Shown here: positions 32,311 through 42,368 of the stretch, in pieces | Layout: each line of letters starts with the position of its first letter | How positions within the stretch are numbered: position 1 is the stretch's first letter | Source of the DNA: Carposina sasakii | Taxonomy: Eukaryota > Arthropoda > Insecta > Lepidoptera > Carposinidae | DNA: 64,000 bases | Direction of reading: 5' to 3' | Assembly (NCBI GenBank): GCA_014607495.2 | Contig: CP053161.1 | Span: 3,161,615-3,225,614, forward strand | Made by a program: the position numbers and the translations under genes | Notes under the pieces: generated by a model | What the model was told of the DNA's origin: nothing | The model's input: only the letters and a program-made list of their open reading frames with translations | The model's database searches: none

Positions 32311-34377
32311 AAAACCTGGGTAAAAACCCCCTTCTATAAAAAAAAAACTAAAGCTTTATATTATCATGAACTTGTCTCCATCGGGATTCATACCTAGAAC
32401 TAAACCTTTCCTCAAAGCCCGGAACGTCACGTTTACTTAATTTAAAATGTATCCATTTCAGTATCTGACTTCATACCCTGTAGATTTGAGCCAGAGTCGG
32501 GGGTGTTGACATAGCCGGAGTAAACTGTTTGTCCGTTTGTCTTTCATTTCGTTTTCGTTGTTTGTTCTGCACAAACTGTTGTTGTTAGAATAAATAGCGG
32601 ATTGTCTTCTAGGTTTTTAGATTTGTTTGTCTTTGCTATTTCAACCTTATATTGAACCTTATATATAATGAATTTATTTCATGTACAGATTACGTTAGTT
32701 TTTTTCCATAGTGTTACCTTGATATTTGTGTACAATTATGTTTGCCAAATTACTTGTTAGCATGCTCTCTGTATATTAAAAACATAGCCTTGAATTACTA
32801 TAGGGCATTATACCTTGTAGATTGTGTTTTTGGTGTTATTTATTCGGTAATGTTTATTATAAAAATACATAATAAGTAGGTGTGACTCAAAAGCTAAGCC
32901 TATTTCTAAAAATAAATGGCGCCGTAGTCGTTGTTTAGGTGTTTGATGTTTGTAATTCTTTAACAAAAAAAACTATAGAATGGTTTTTCAGAGTCACATA
33001 ACTTAGTCATCAGAATCAGGGTAGAACGGAATTTTACTTACAAATAATTTTAAAAAAATCGTAGTGTTCCGATTCCTATTGGATCTACCTTCCTTTTATT
33101 TATACAATTACCTATATGTATACTGCCGTACCGACTTTTGCTGGACTTGTCACTACTGTGCCTCCAGGTAGATATCCGAATAAGGCATAAGCAATGTAGT
33201 TCAAAAATGAAGCCTATAAAACATTTTCTAGCTCCCTTTTAGTAACTAAAATTACTGTCAAATACAAACAGAAATACATTTCTGCAAAGGTAAGGTACAC
33301 AAAAGCATGTTTAAAGCTTTTAAGCCCCTTATTCACGAAAACCTTTCGAATATTATCATGGCAAATACTTCGGATACGAAATTTCAAATACACAGGATTT
33401 ATAGTCCATAACGCAGCGTAATGCGCGGGGTGTTGAACGAATTTATACACTGGCAGGTGTATATGTGCAGAGAGTAATAAAAATCCCACAATTCGACCGT
33501 ATTTCGATCGTGCTGACCAATCTCAACGGAGATTAGCTAACTGCACAGGAGATATTATGGGGTACAAGTGTGTGTGCAAACAGATTCGCTATCTTTTCAC
33601 TCTTATCTATTAGAGTATATCTGTTATTGGCCCACTGGTTCTACGTCCTGTGTTTTTCTTTTTTGTATCGCTTTTGGTGCCGAAAAAGTAAAATAAAATA
33701 GTAATAAAATAAAATATCCCATTATGTAGGTACATAATATATAATTAATCCCACATACCCTTTCCTTGCTATTGTAGATCCACTAGTTGAAAATTCAAGT
33801 AAGGTTTAAATTATCCACACACGTACTTTAGTCAAACTTGAGCTTCGATTTAGCAGTATTCTCACTTTGCAGTGAAAAATGCCAGTGCATTGCATTGCTG
33901 AGAGAAAAGCCTTTATTTACTGTCGGATATCTGAGATATCCGATATCGGATACGGACAAATAACGGATAAAGATGAAGGATGAGACTTCAAAACCGTTTA
34001 TATTGGACAGGAGATATGATAAAATATTTCTTGATGTGTTCAAATTGAGATGGGAGGTATATTATCATATATGATAAAACTTTAAGGGAACTGTATTTAT
34101 GTATGACCTTGACCATACACAGATATTATGTGGTAGGGCGGCGGTAAGCCCAGTCTTTTACCACATGGAACTTAGGCTGTCTTAAGTGGGTGTGTATTCG
34201 CATTCCTTTTATACGGTTGCGCCAGAAAAAGGGTTATGTTTTACGGCTGTATGTGCATAGCAATATACATATATGTATATTGCTATAGCATGATGTAAAG
34301 CCTAAACTAAACTTGTTACATTTGAGCTTTTAGAGGTGTCATTACATTCGTCACACAAGGTCAAAAAAATTAGGCAG
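32311..34377. other. no gene recognised
   Basis: A 91-codon minus-strand frame (33214-33489) lies here, without a motif I know. 32665-32690 shares ATGAATTTATTTCATGTA with the hairpin at 61224. A small GGATATC/GATATCC palindrome sits near 33925-33950. Confidence 0.4.
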
Positions 34378-34570
34378 TCGGCCCCCTTACCTAACTAGCA
34401 AAAGCAAAGCGACAGCGAAAATTGTACAAAAATCGCTGATCGCTTGTCAAATTCGTATTACGTAAAATGAATTTCAAAGGAACTTTGACATTTCAAAGCG
34501 AATATTGTACAATTTTCGCTATCGCTTTGCTTCGGCTTTGCTATTGCTTTTACGTAATCAGGGTGCCGGT
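34378..34570. mobile_element. foldback MITE
   Basis: AAAAGCAAAGCGACAGCGAA with AATTGTAC at the left pairs with GTACAATTTTCGCTATCGCT with TTGC at the right; outer ends TCGGCCCCCTTAC and GTAATCAGGGTGCCGG. No coding. Confidence 0.75.
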
Positions 34571-35011
34571 TTGTTTCTTTAAATAAATGAGGTTCTATAT
34601 GCAGCCTTTTTTAGGATAATGAATATGACTATACCTATATATTAAGCTTATATTCTATTTTAGGGTTACGAAATGGTAACCAAACACCAAATTACAACCC
34701 TGACCTCGTCCTCAGAGGTTACAAAGCAAATGTACAAGAATCCTATCTAGACCTGAACTCAGATACGGTCTAAATAGATAGCCTCGCGTGATGATCACCG
34801 ATTTGTAACGTTGAAAAACTGCACAGGTAAAACCAGTGATTTCATTGGCTAAGAGCATCTACGAACTGTTCAATAAATTGTCTCACCCCTCGTGTAATTG
34901 TTTATGATTTAATGGTCATTTAACAATCAATATAAATGTTCCGCGCTTATCCCCCCTGCTGCATCTACTTCTTGTACTATGTCTATCTAGCAACTTGTCA
35001 CTATATATATA
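34571..35011. other. no gene recognised
   Basis: Nothing recognised. Confidence 0.4.
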
Positions 35012-35313
35012 TCTGTTAGATAAATATATATATAGGTGTTAGAAGTTAAACTCCTCCGAAACGGCTCGACCGATTTTCGTAAATCTTAGCATGCATATCG
35101 GTTAGGGTGGAGAATCGGACAACATCTATTTTTCATCCCCCTAAATGTTAAGGGTGGTCCACCCCTAAATTTTTTATTTAATTTTTTTGGCAAAATTTTT
35201 TGTTTTTATTTTTTTATGATACAGCATACAAAAATACATACAACCATGAATTTTCACCCCTCTAGGATCAACCCCCTTTTACATGGCAAAACAACGCTTG
35301 CCGGGTCAGCTAG
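35012..35313 (+). mobile_element. Helitron, second family
   Basis: A-TCTGTTAGATAAATATAT at the left; AACGGCTCGACCGATTTTCG inside; GCTTGCCGGGTCAGCTAG-T at the right. CTAG-T and the TC start fit Helitrons, but the body differs from the Lep1-like copies. Confidence 0.6.
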
Positions 35314-35393
35314 TTATTATATATTATTATAATATCTTGACTAAGATAAATTTATAGCAACACTTCTCCATTAATATAATCCGTTAGGATATG

Positions 35394-35590
35394 GTTGATC
35401 GTTTCATCTTTAAACATTGTGCTGAGGGATTCAGCTTTGTTTGCCGAGATTTGGCTAGTGTATAGCTATCGGGATGAAGAATAACGTTGCCAATATGTAA
35501 TTTAGAAAAGAGATGGTAAAATTCGTCATCCGAGTAATTGATCCGGTAGCTTAGTGGTTATAGCGGCTCGCACGGTTTGCAGTGAAGCTT
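35394..35590 (+). mobile_element. A1 retroposon, 3' truncated
   Basis: The most 5'-extended plus-strand copy: GTTTCATCTTTAAACATTGT, TGAGGGATTCAGCTTTG, the GCCGAGATTTGGCTAGTGTA block, then TAGCTTAGTGGTTATAGCGG. It breaks off in the tRNA-like unit at GTTTGCAGTG. Confidence 0.8.
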
Positions 35591-36002
35591 GAAGTTCTAG
35601 CTACCCCCTTTCGGTAGCACAGCTGTACGAGTATCTATATTTATTATTATTACACATATCAGAAATAGTCCTAAACATAGATCTGCATAAAGCAAAATCT
35701 AAGTATTTCTCATAAAATCAACACAAAAGTATTGTTTAAAGTTAAAGCGATAACTAGGGCAGGAACATGTTGCAAACAAACAAACAACACAAAAACACGC
35801 TGAAGCCTGTAATTGATTCCTTTGTTGTTTTACAAAGCGGAAAAGTTTCAACGCTATAATTTGTTTTAAACGTAGATATTTTTTCAGTGTTTAACGTGAG
35901 TTTAAAAAAAAGTATATTTGCAGTGTAAAATCGTTTGCAACAACAAATAACGACAACTATTTTCTTATTGAGCTTTTGCTTTCAGTAAAATTATCTTTAG
36001 AA
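35591..36002. other. no gene recognised
   Basis: GCTACCCCCTTTCGGTAGCA near 35600 resembles 55785-55800. Otherwise nothing recognised. Confidence 0.4.
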
Positions 36003-36917
36003 AACCGGCCAAGTGCGAGTCGGACTTGCGCACCGAGGGTTCCGTACAAACCTGCAAGGTTTACAAAGTGTTCAACACAATCGAGTTCATGGTATTTTTA
36101 TTGCAAAATGAAATATAACTTACAATGAAAAAAAAAAATTAATCAACGAAAAACGCAAAACGCAAAAGTCATTTTGCGTTTTTGCGTTGATTATATTTTT
36201 TTTTTTTTTCACGGGTTAGGCAATTAATTAAGTATTTGAATGAATTTATTATGCTCTACGCGTAGAGGAAAAAAGTAATAAGTTTATATTTATTAAAAAA
36301 TATATATTTTGTAATGTAACTAAAAATTTAAGGTTTTCGGAATTTTTCCTTTATGTGTGCTATAAAACGTTGCTTCAGCCAAATTTCAAGATTCGGTCGA
36401 TGGAAGTACCCTTTAGTTTTGACTCAACTTGCGTTAAATGCATTAAATTGCTGTTTCTTTTGATTGCGTTGAATAGAAGTTTGATTTTGCCATTAAAGGT
36501 ATTATAGACCTGAGTATTTGGTATGAATTTCATTTAATACCTCTACGCGTTTAAGGGATGGGTAAATTTAAAATTATTTAAAAAAAATATATTATGTGAT
36601 GTAAGTAAAAATTTATGGTTTTCTAATTTTTCCTTTATTTATGTAAAGACGTTGCTTCGTAAAATTTCAAGATTCTGATCACGGGAAGCACCCTAGGTTT
36701 TGATTCCCTTGCAAGTGTCGAAAATTTGCGGCAAAACGGCTATCTTTTGATTGCGTTGGCTTAGAAGTTTGATTTTTTCACAGCTTCAAGGGAATAGACC
36801 TATTAAAAATTTCAGCCTACCTCCACGCGTTCGGAAAAAGGGTCTAACGGACACGGACAGACGGACAACAAAGTATCCTATAAGGGTTCCGTTTTTTCCT
36901 TTTGAGTCGGAACCCTA
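36003..36917 (+). mobile_element. repeat F, long copy
   Basis: Begins CCGGCCAAGTGCGAGTCGGA, CACCGAGGGTTCCGTAC and ends GACGGACAACAAAGTATCC, GGGTTCCGTTTTTTCC, GGAACCCTAA. Terminal AGGGTTCCG and CGGAACCCT are inverted. It has the internal near-duplicated words GCGTTGCTTC and CACGGGAAGCACCC or similar. Very common in moths; non-coding; class uncertain. A hairpin at 36127-36211 is peculiar to this copy. Confidence 0.75.
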
Positions 36918-37723
36918 ATAATGTTTAGGATGAACATTTCATAGGTACTTATTTAATTATCAATTGAGTTAATTTAAATTATATTATGACTATTACCTGC
37001 AGGCGATGCGTTACTCAACCGTTAAATGCGTTTTTATAACCATTTAGGTATATTATTTCAAAATAAATTCTAATAGTAACTAACTATCTAAACCAAAATA
37101 AATTCTTCAAAATTATTAAAGCCTTTTCGGACTAACCATATACAGTCTAAAATATACAGAAGTTTTATTGTTTGTTGTAAGTATATAGCACATTTAGTAA
37201 CAAAGCGCAAGGCAAGATTAGGCTACCCATTATACTTCTGTTTCCATTTACACGCTCCGGTTTTGCGAAAAACTCCTGAAAAATATTTAGTTCCGACGCG
37301 GGGCGAGAGCAAAATTAGTTCTGTTCCCTGAAAGTTTCAAGACTTGGCAAATAAAAGTTTGCGGCGCATCATATTTTTGATGGGATTTTAAAAATTCAGG
37401 GCAGGTGTGTGTGACTTGTCTTTATTAAAAGTGGCTTTATGGAGATTAATGTTAGGAAAATATTTGATTAATTAATGTCTTAAAAATATGGGGTATATCT
37501 ACTCCCAATATTATAAAAGTAAATGTTTTCTTTGACGTAAACTAAGCGATTTTGATTAAACTCGGCAGATAAATAAAATATTATATACCTAGGACACGAG
37601 GACATAAAAATACAAAAAAAGCTCATATTTCATTAATCCATTAACATATACTGTTAAGTAACCCTTTGTAAAGTAATAAAAAACAAATCAGCAGATAAAA
37701 AGGCATCGATATTGCGAGATCCC
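36918..37723. other. no gene recognised
   Basis: AT-rich; nothing recognised. Confidence 0.4.
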
Positions 37724-37792
37724 GTTGGCCACCAAACCGGGTGAGTATCGGTTAATTGCATGGTTCGCGGGTTCGAATCCAGCCGGCGATAA
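37724..37792 (+). repeat. tRNA-like remnant
   Basis: GTTGGCCACCAAACCGGG and the B-box-like GGGTTCGAATCCAGCCGGC. The A box is poor and no stem closes convincingly, so it is a SINE head or decayed tRNA, not a working gene. Confidence 0.35.
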
Positions 37793-38308
37793 ATCCCGGA
37801 GTCCATTCTGTAATTAGCGGGAATTAACGAGCTCGTTATAATGAGGTGCTACTCGTATAGTTAATGAAAACGGGTTTTCATTTAATTGCAAACTGTGCTG
37901 TTTTACCGACATGATAAAATGAGTTATAATACAGATTTGTTAAATTCTGTATTTATTCAAGCAAGTGCGAGTATGTTTCGGATTAGCCGGCTACACTTGA
38001 GGTTAGAATTTATTTGCATTTGTAGATACTACTCGCATAAAGCTTAATATAACATTGAGGTACAACAAGCAATATAAAAGAATTTAACTTCTTGTAGACA
38101 TAAGTGCCTTCCTAGACATTTACTAATGTTTGAGCACATAAAACAAAAGGTACTTTTATTTATAAATGCAGCTTTATGCTCTAACAGAACATAGAGAAAT
38201 ACATAAATATAGCTGCATTAGTTAATAATGCATATTTGCATATTTTAATATGTATATTTAATTTAACAATTTGCATTATTTTCGTGATGTCACAAATAAT
38301 GGGTCTAG
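37793..38308. other. no gene recognised
   Basis: Nothing recognised. Confidence 0.4.
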
Positions 38309-38376
38309 TCTTCAGCCTATTGCAGTCCACTGCTGGACGTAAGCCTCCCCCAGGGCACGCCACAAGACCACTGTCA
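38309..38376 (-). repeat. SINE B 3' fragment
   Basis: CTTCAGCCTATTGCAGTCCA, CTGCTGGACGTAAGCC, CAGGGCACGCCACAAGACC. Only the tail is present. Confidence 0.85.
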
Positions 38377-38867
38377 TGCCATTTATTATGATATTTTCTT
38401 TTATAATTAATAAGCATAAATCAAGCATAAATCAATTTATAAAAGGGGTAACTAATTAAAAACGTTATTCGAAAGTCAAACAAAATGGCCGCCCGCGTCC
38501 CGAAGGGTATCGTTTAGGTTTTATCGTTAAAATAACCTTTATAATACCTTAAAAGGGATTAAATATCAGACAAACAATGTCCGAGGCAATTCCGCGACAT
38601 ACCTTTTATTTTAATTAATAATTACAACTTGTTCGCACCCGCGACTTTAGTCAATATGGAAAAATACCATTTCGTTCTCGGGCTTAATCAATAAATAGAT
38701 TATGTGATCGATGTACTAACTGTTCAGAAAAAAAAACACATACACAAAATATTAATTCAAAGTTTAGTAATCAAAGTGATCTCTTCTTTATCATCGGTTT
38801 ATCTCATTGTGTGACGTAGTTGTGTTAACCTATAAAGTCTTCTTCTTCTGTCTAGACCTTTTCCCAT
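38377..38867. other. no gene recognised
   Basis: Nothing recognised. Confidence 0.4.
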
Positions 38868-38957
38868 TTATTTGGGGTCGGCCTTCCTTGTACGCATTTT
38901 CCATTTTGCACGATTTTGTGCTACGTCTTTTTGCAAATGAGCGTCTTTTATGTCTTT
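38868..38957 (-). pseudogene. LINE reverse transcriptase carboxy tail
   Basis: The minus strand stays open for 29 codons to TAA at 38868: KDIKDAHLQKDVAQNR and AKWKMRTRKADPK. This matches the usual end of lepidopteran non-LTR retroelement proteins (…W…R.ADP stop). A TTCTTCTTCT tract follows on the plus strand. The rest of the element is absent. Confidence 0.65.
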
Positions 38958-39380
38958 TTACCCTATAAAGTATCGCCGATTAATTAACCTACTGTAGAAA
39001 CACCGGAAACAACTAATTAACTATTTACAGCAAAATCATTTCCGAGAAGCAGTTTTACAAACATAAAATAGAATGAACAGCTTGCAGTGAAAATTCACCG
39101 AGCATCTAATGAAGTTTCCAGGAAAACTCTCGAATAATGAAATAAACCAAAATAATGACATTTGAAATTTCATGTCCAAATTGAAATGTTACATTCGAAT
39201 TTCTACGTAATTTTCAAAGAGAAATCTCAGTTTCTCAGTCGGAATAAATCTGCGTGAATTATTCTGAAAATATGAAGGTACCTAGTAGCGTTACTTATTT
39301 ATTATTTTTTACATAATATAATTAGTTTATTAATTAACGGAATTTAATTCACAAAATTTAATATTTATAGGATACAAACA
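38958..39380. other. no gene recognised
   Basis: Nothing recognised. Confidence 0.4.
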
Positions 39381-39440
39381 TCAGCATATTGCAGTCGACT
39401 GCTGGACGTAGGCAGCCCCTAGAGTACGCCACACAAGGCT
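39381..39440 (-). repeat. SINE B 3' fragment
   Basis: CATCAGCATATTGCAGTCGA, CTGCTGGACGTAGGC, then diverged AGAGTACGCCACACAAGGCT. Confidence 0.7.
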
Positions 39441-39505
39441 ACTGGGTTACTGCCAATAAGGAAGTTTTGTCCCCTAGGACACATAAATAAAATTATTCTA
39501 AAGAC

Positions 39506-39984
39506 TTGATAGAGAATGATATAAATGAAAGCCATGATGTTATAAAGCTAACCATAAATACCTATATATATGGATTTGCAACATCGTGGCCTCAAATTAT
39601 ATGTACTGGATCCCTCAGATCTTCACATTTTGGCATCATTATTATGTTGATGTGGTCGACATTTTTCTGGTGTTCCGTTTCCGATGGTCTTCTAGGAGTA
39701 ATAACGGCCAGGCAGAGCCGCGTGTGTCTTATGATAGATTATCAGCCACACTACCAATAAGATCACACGCAAGGCTCTGTCTGGTTCCGCAGGTTTTCTT
39801 CCATCCCTTTTTGTTTCTTCTTGCTTTGCACGAGATGATTCGAAGAAACATATACATAAAAGTACTAAATGACTTTTACTTTGATGATATAGATTTGCTT
39901 GTAGCGCTTGTAAAAATTCGTCATACAGAAATAAGACGTCATACTACAGTAATCAAAGTCGGTAAGCGAATCATGAGACTGTAG
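39506..39984 (+). other. two overlapping frames, doubtful coding
   Basis: 39586-39984 is open for 132 codons and 39506-39760 for 84 in another frame. The longer product starts with aromatic-rich sequence and has RSHARLCLVPQVFFHPFLF, then LHEMIRRNIYIKVLNDFYF. I recognise no domain. In AT-rich DNA 132 codons is unusual but possible. It may be a decayed transposon protein. Confidence 0.2.
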
Positions 39985-40196
39985 TGGGGATGAGCAGGAT
40001 GAGCAGCACAGAGGCAAATAGGAAAGAAGTCTATACCCGAATCCAGTAATGATGATGATGTTAGAATAAAGAAGAAAGAAAGAATAAAGAACCAATGCAT
40101 CTATATCACATTATTATATAATGTGCCAGATTATAAGCTAACCTAAGAGATAATAATCTTGTGAAATCAGAAAATTCTTACACATAATATAAATGA

Positions 40197-40453
40197 ATGA
40201 ACTGCTCTGGGAGTAAAAAAAAACGTATAATACTACAGCTGCTCCTCTTCCCGGGCATACTGTACAAGTCAGTAGACGGACAAGAGTGTTTTGTAGGCGA
40301 TGGGCTGACCACCTGTCACTACTAACCGAACTTGTACATCTCAACTATACCCTCATAATTGGTCAGAAGTGGCACCATGTGGTTCCATCGGCCTTTGGTG
40401 CTCTGCCTACCCCGTAAGGGATAAAGGCGTGATTATATGTATGTATGTAGTAT
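40197..40453 (+). mobile_element. retroposon C, full length
   Basis: Flanked by the 10-bp duplication ATATAAATGA (40187-40196 and 40454-40463). CTGCTCTGGGAGT, an A-run, CTCTTCCCGGGCATACTGTA, GGCGATGGGCTGACCACCTG, GCCTACCCCGTAAGGGATAA, TATATGTATGTATG tail. Confidence 0.85.
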
Positions 40454-40463
40454 ATATAAATGA

Positions 40464-40772
40464 TTCGAGACTCAAGACAAGATTTGGACTATAATATCTT
40501 GATATGAGTAAGATACATTGGACAATAACACAAAGGTAGTTGAACAGATATCAACATAACCCTCGTCACTCTAGAACACGCATCCAAAACAAATAACGCG
40601 CGCAAAACCGCAGTGAAAACATTAACCCTTCGCGAGCCGTTAAAAAAACGTTACACATAAAAATGGTTATTGTCTGAACGTTATTTACCGGTGGCGATAA
40701 CGGTATTTATTGTGCCGCGACCGGCTCTGAATACCGCGTTTCAGATATCGGCTATTTATTATAATACTGCTG
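40464..40772. other. no gene recognised
   Basis: Nothing recognised. Confidence 0.4.
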
Positions 40773-40885
40773 TTTTTAGGGTTCCGTACGTCTGAATACA
40801 AAAACGGAACCCTTATAGGATCACTCGTGTGTCTGTCCGTCCGTCGCTTACAGTCAATTATCTCCGAATCTATTAGACCGATTAA

Positions 40886-41797
40886 GGGGTTATATCCACT
40901 TGTGATTTTCAAAAAAATCGATTTTGATTTTTTTAAATTTTTTGACATATATTCAAGAATATTCTCTGAAAATTTCAAATCGATCCGACAATTAGTTTCG
41001 GAGATATGAGCGTAAGTAAGAACGTCTCCGAGCGTTCGAAAGTAGGCGGAGCACGAGCCAGAGTAGCAGCTGTTTCTGGTAATACACTTTTGTTCTCGGG
41101 GGTCATTATATTGTGTTTGGGACCCTAAGATAATAATACAAATGGAAGCAAACGACGAAGCAGAGGGTTCCTCTTATGGTGCTGGAATAGATGACACGAT
41201 GTAAGTTGAAAAAAAAAAATTAATTTAGTGTAAATCGTTCCCGAAACTTTAAACGCGTTTATCTCAAAACCGTGTTTTCAGAGTCGGTGAGGAAAATTTC
41301 TCCGAAACCGCTAAACCGATCGGTTTGAAATTTTCACACGACTTACTCAGATATATTTTTCAGGTAATGATCGAAGGAATAAGGTTTTGGACAATAATTT
41401 CGATTTTTTAAGCCACTTTGAAGTGAAAAATTTTCATGAAAAACTGAATTTTTTTTTTGAACATGCCATTTTGTCAAAAATCAAAATTTGTAGACCTTCG
41501 AGAAGATCATTACCTGTATTTAATTATTATAAAACTAAATATTTTTGGTTTTTGGTTTTCAGATTTTGGACCAGAGATATCTTGACCGCCAAGCACTTTT
41601 TTTTGGAGGTCTCTCCGCAGATCATCTACAGGAGCTAGGGGATCCATTCATATTTTTTAAAATAAACCGCTGATTGTTAAAGTACATTAAATTCTGTTTA
41701 AGTACATTTTTTCCATTAATGTATAAAATAAAATGCCTCTTTGGAAAAAAATCACAAAAAAACGCGTTTTTTCTGCCTCGCAAGTGGATATAACCCC
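40886..41797. mobile_element. 912-bp TTAA-target transposon, non-autonomous
   Basis: Perfect 17-bp inverted repeats GGGGTTATATCCACTTG and CAAGTGGATATAACCCC, flanked by TTAA at 40882-40885 and 41798-41801, inserted into repeat F. TTAA duplication fits piggyBac or Kolobok; the GGGG ends are unlike the CCC ends usual in piggyBac. A possible first exon lies at 41142-41201. No transposase catalytic domain is visible. Confidence 0.85.
41142..41201 (+). other. possible transposase first-exon remnant
   Basis: ATG followed by 19 codons, acidic (EANDEAEGSSYGAGIDDT), running into GTAAGT, a consensus splice donor, at 41201. It lies inside the TTAA element. If real, the element derives from an autonomous one with an intron. 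No downstream exon is recognised. Confidence 0.3.
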
Positions 41798-42229
41798 TTA
41801 AGTTGAAATTTGGTACATTCATATCAATTCCTGGACCCAAACACAGAGGTGTGACGTGAGCAGATGAAATCTGTATATGGGGGGTCATTTTTGGGGGGGA
41901 AGGGGAAAATTAAAAAAAAAATCTGAAAACTGCATCGTGTGGCATATCAAATGAAAGGTCTTGTTGAGAAGATCTTAAATGTATTTTTGGTAATTTTAAA
42001 ATAAATAGTTTCCAAGTTATTCAAGAAAATAGACGAAAATTGACCATTCCCCCCCCTTATCTCCGAGAAAAAAATACAGAAATTAGTTTTCTCCTTATAG
42101 ATTATAGGAAAACCTATAAGAAGTCCATGATATTAAAATAACATGGTAAATCACTCAATATTGTGCGTACCAACTGTAACATCGTACGGAACCCTCTTCA
42201 CGCGAGTTCAACTCGCACTTGTCGGCTTT

Positions 42230-42308
42230 TGTATATCAAGTGAGTTTGTATCATATATCATAGAATATTGAAAGTCAAATTAAAATTTAGTCACATTACA
42301 GTATCGAT
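42230..42308. other. no feature
   Basis: Short AT-rich spacer. Confidence 0.4.
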
Positions 42309-42368
42309 CTATGGCTGGCGAAAACGAGAGATCAAGCCTTGTAGCGTGCCCTAGGGCAGGCCTACGAC
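42309..42368 (+). repeat. RTE LINE 3' fragment
   Basis: ATGGCTGGCGAAAACGAGAG, ATCAAGCCTTGTAGCG, CCTAGGGCAGGCCTACG. Aligns with 49924-49980, the carboxy end of the RTE frame, not with the SINE B body. Confidence 0.65.

Larger units (their letters stand above)
40773..42229 (-). mobile_element. repeat F, split by a TTAA element
   Basis: Minus-strand copy: AGTGCGAGTTGAACTCGC with GAGGGTTCCGTAC at the right edge and CGTACGGAACCCTAAAAA at the left, next to AACGGAACCCTTATAGGATC. The interior is interrupted at 40886-41797. This gives an F interior (GACGTGAGCAGATG, TCAAATGAAAGGTCTTG) different from the 36003 copy, so F comprises subfamilies sharing ends. Confidence 0.75.

Noticed and set aside
33214..33489. 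91-codon minus-strand gene
   Set aside because: No motif, no splice or repeat context; composition looks random.
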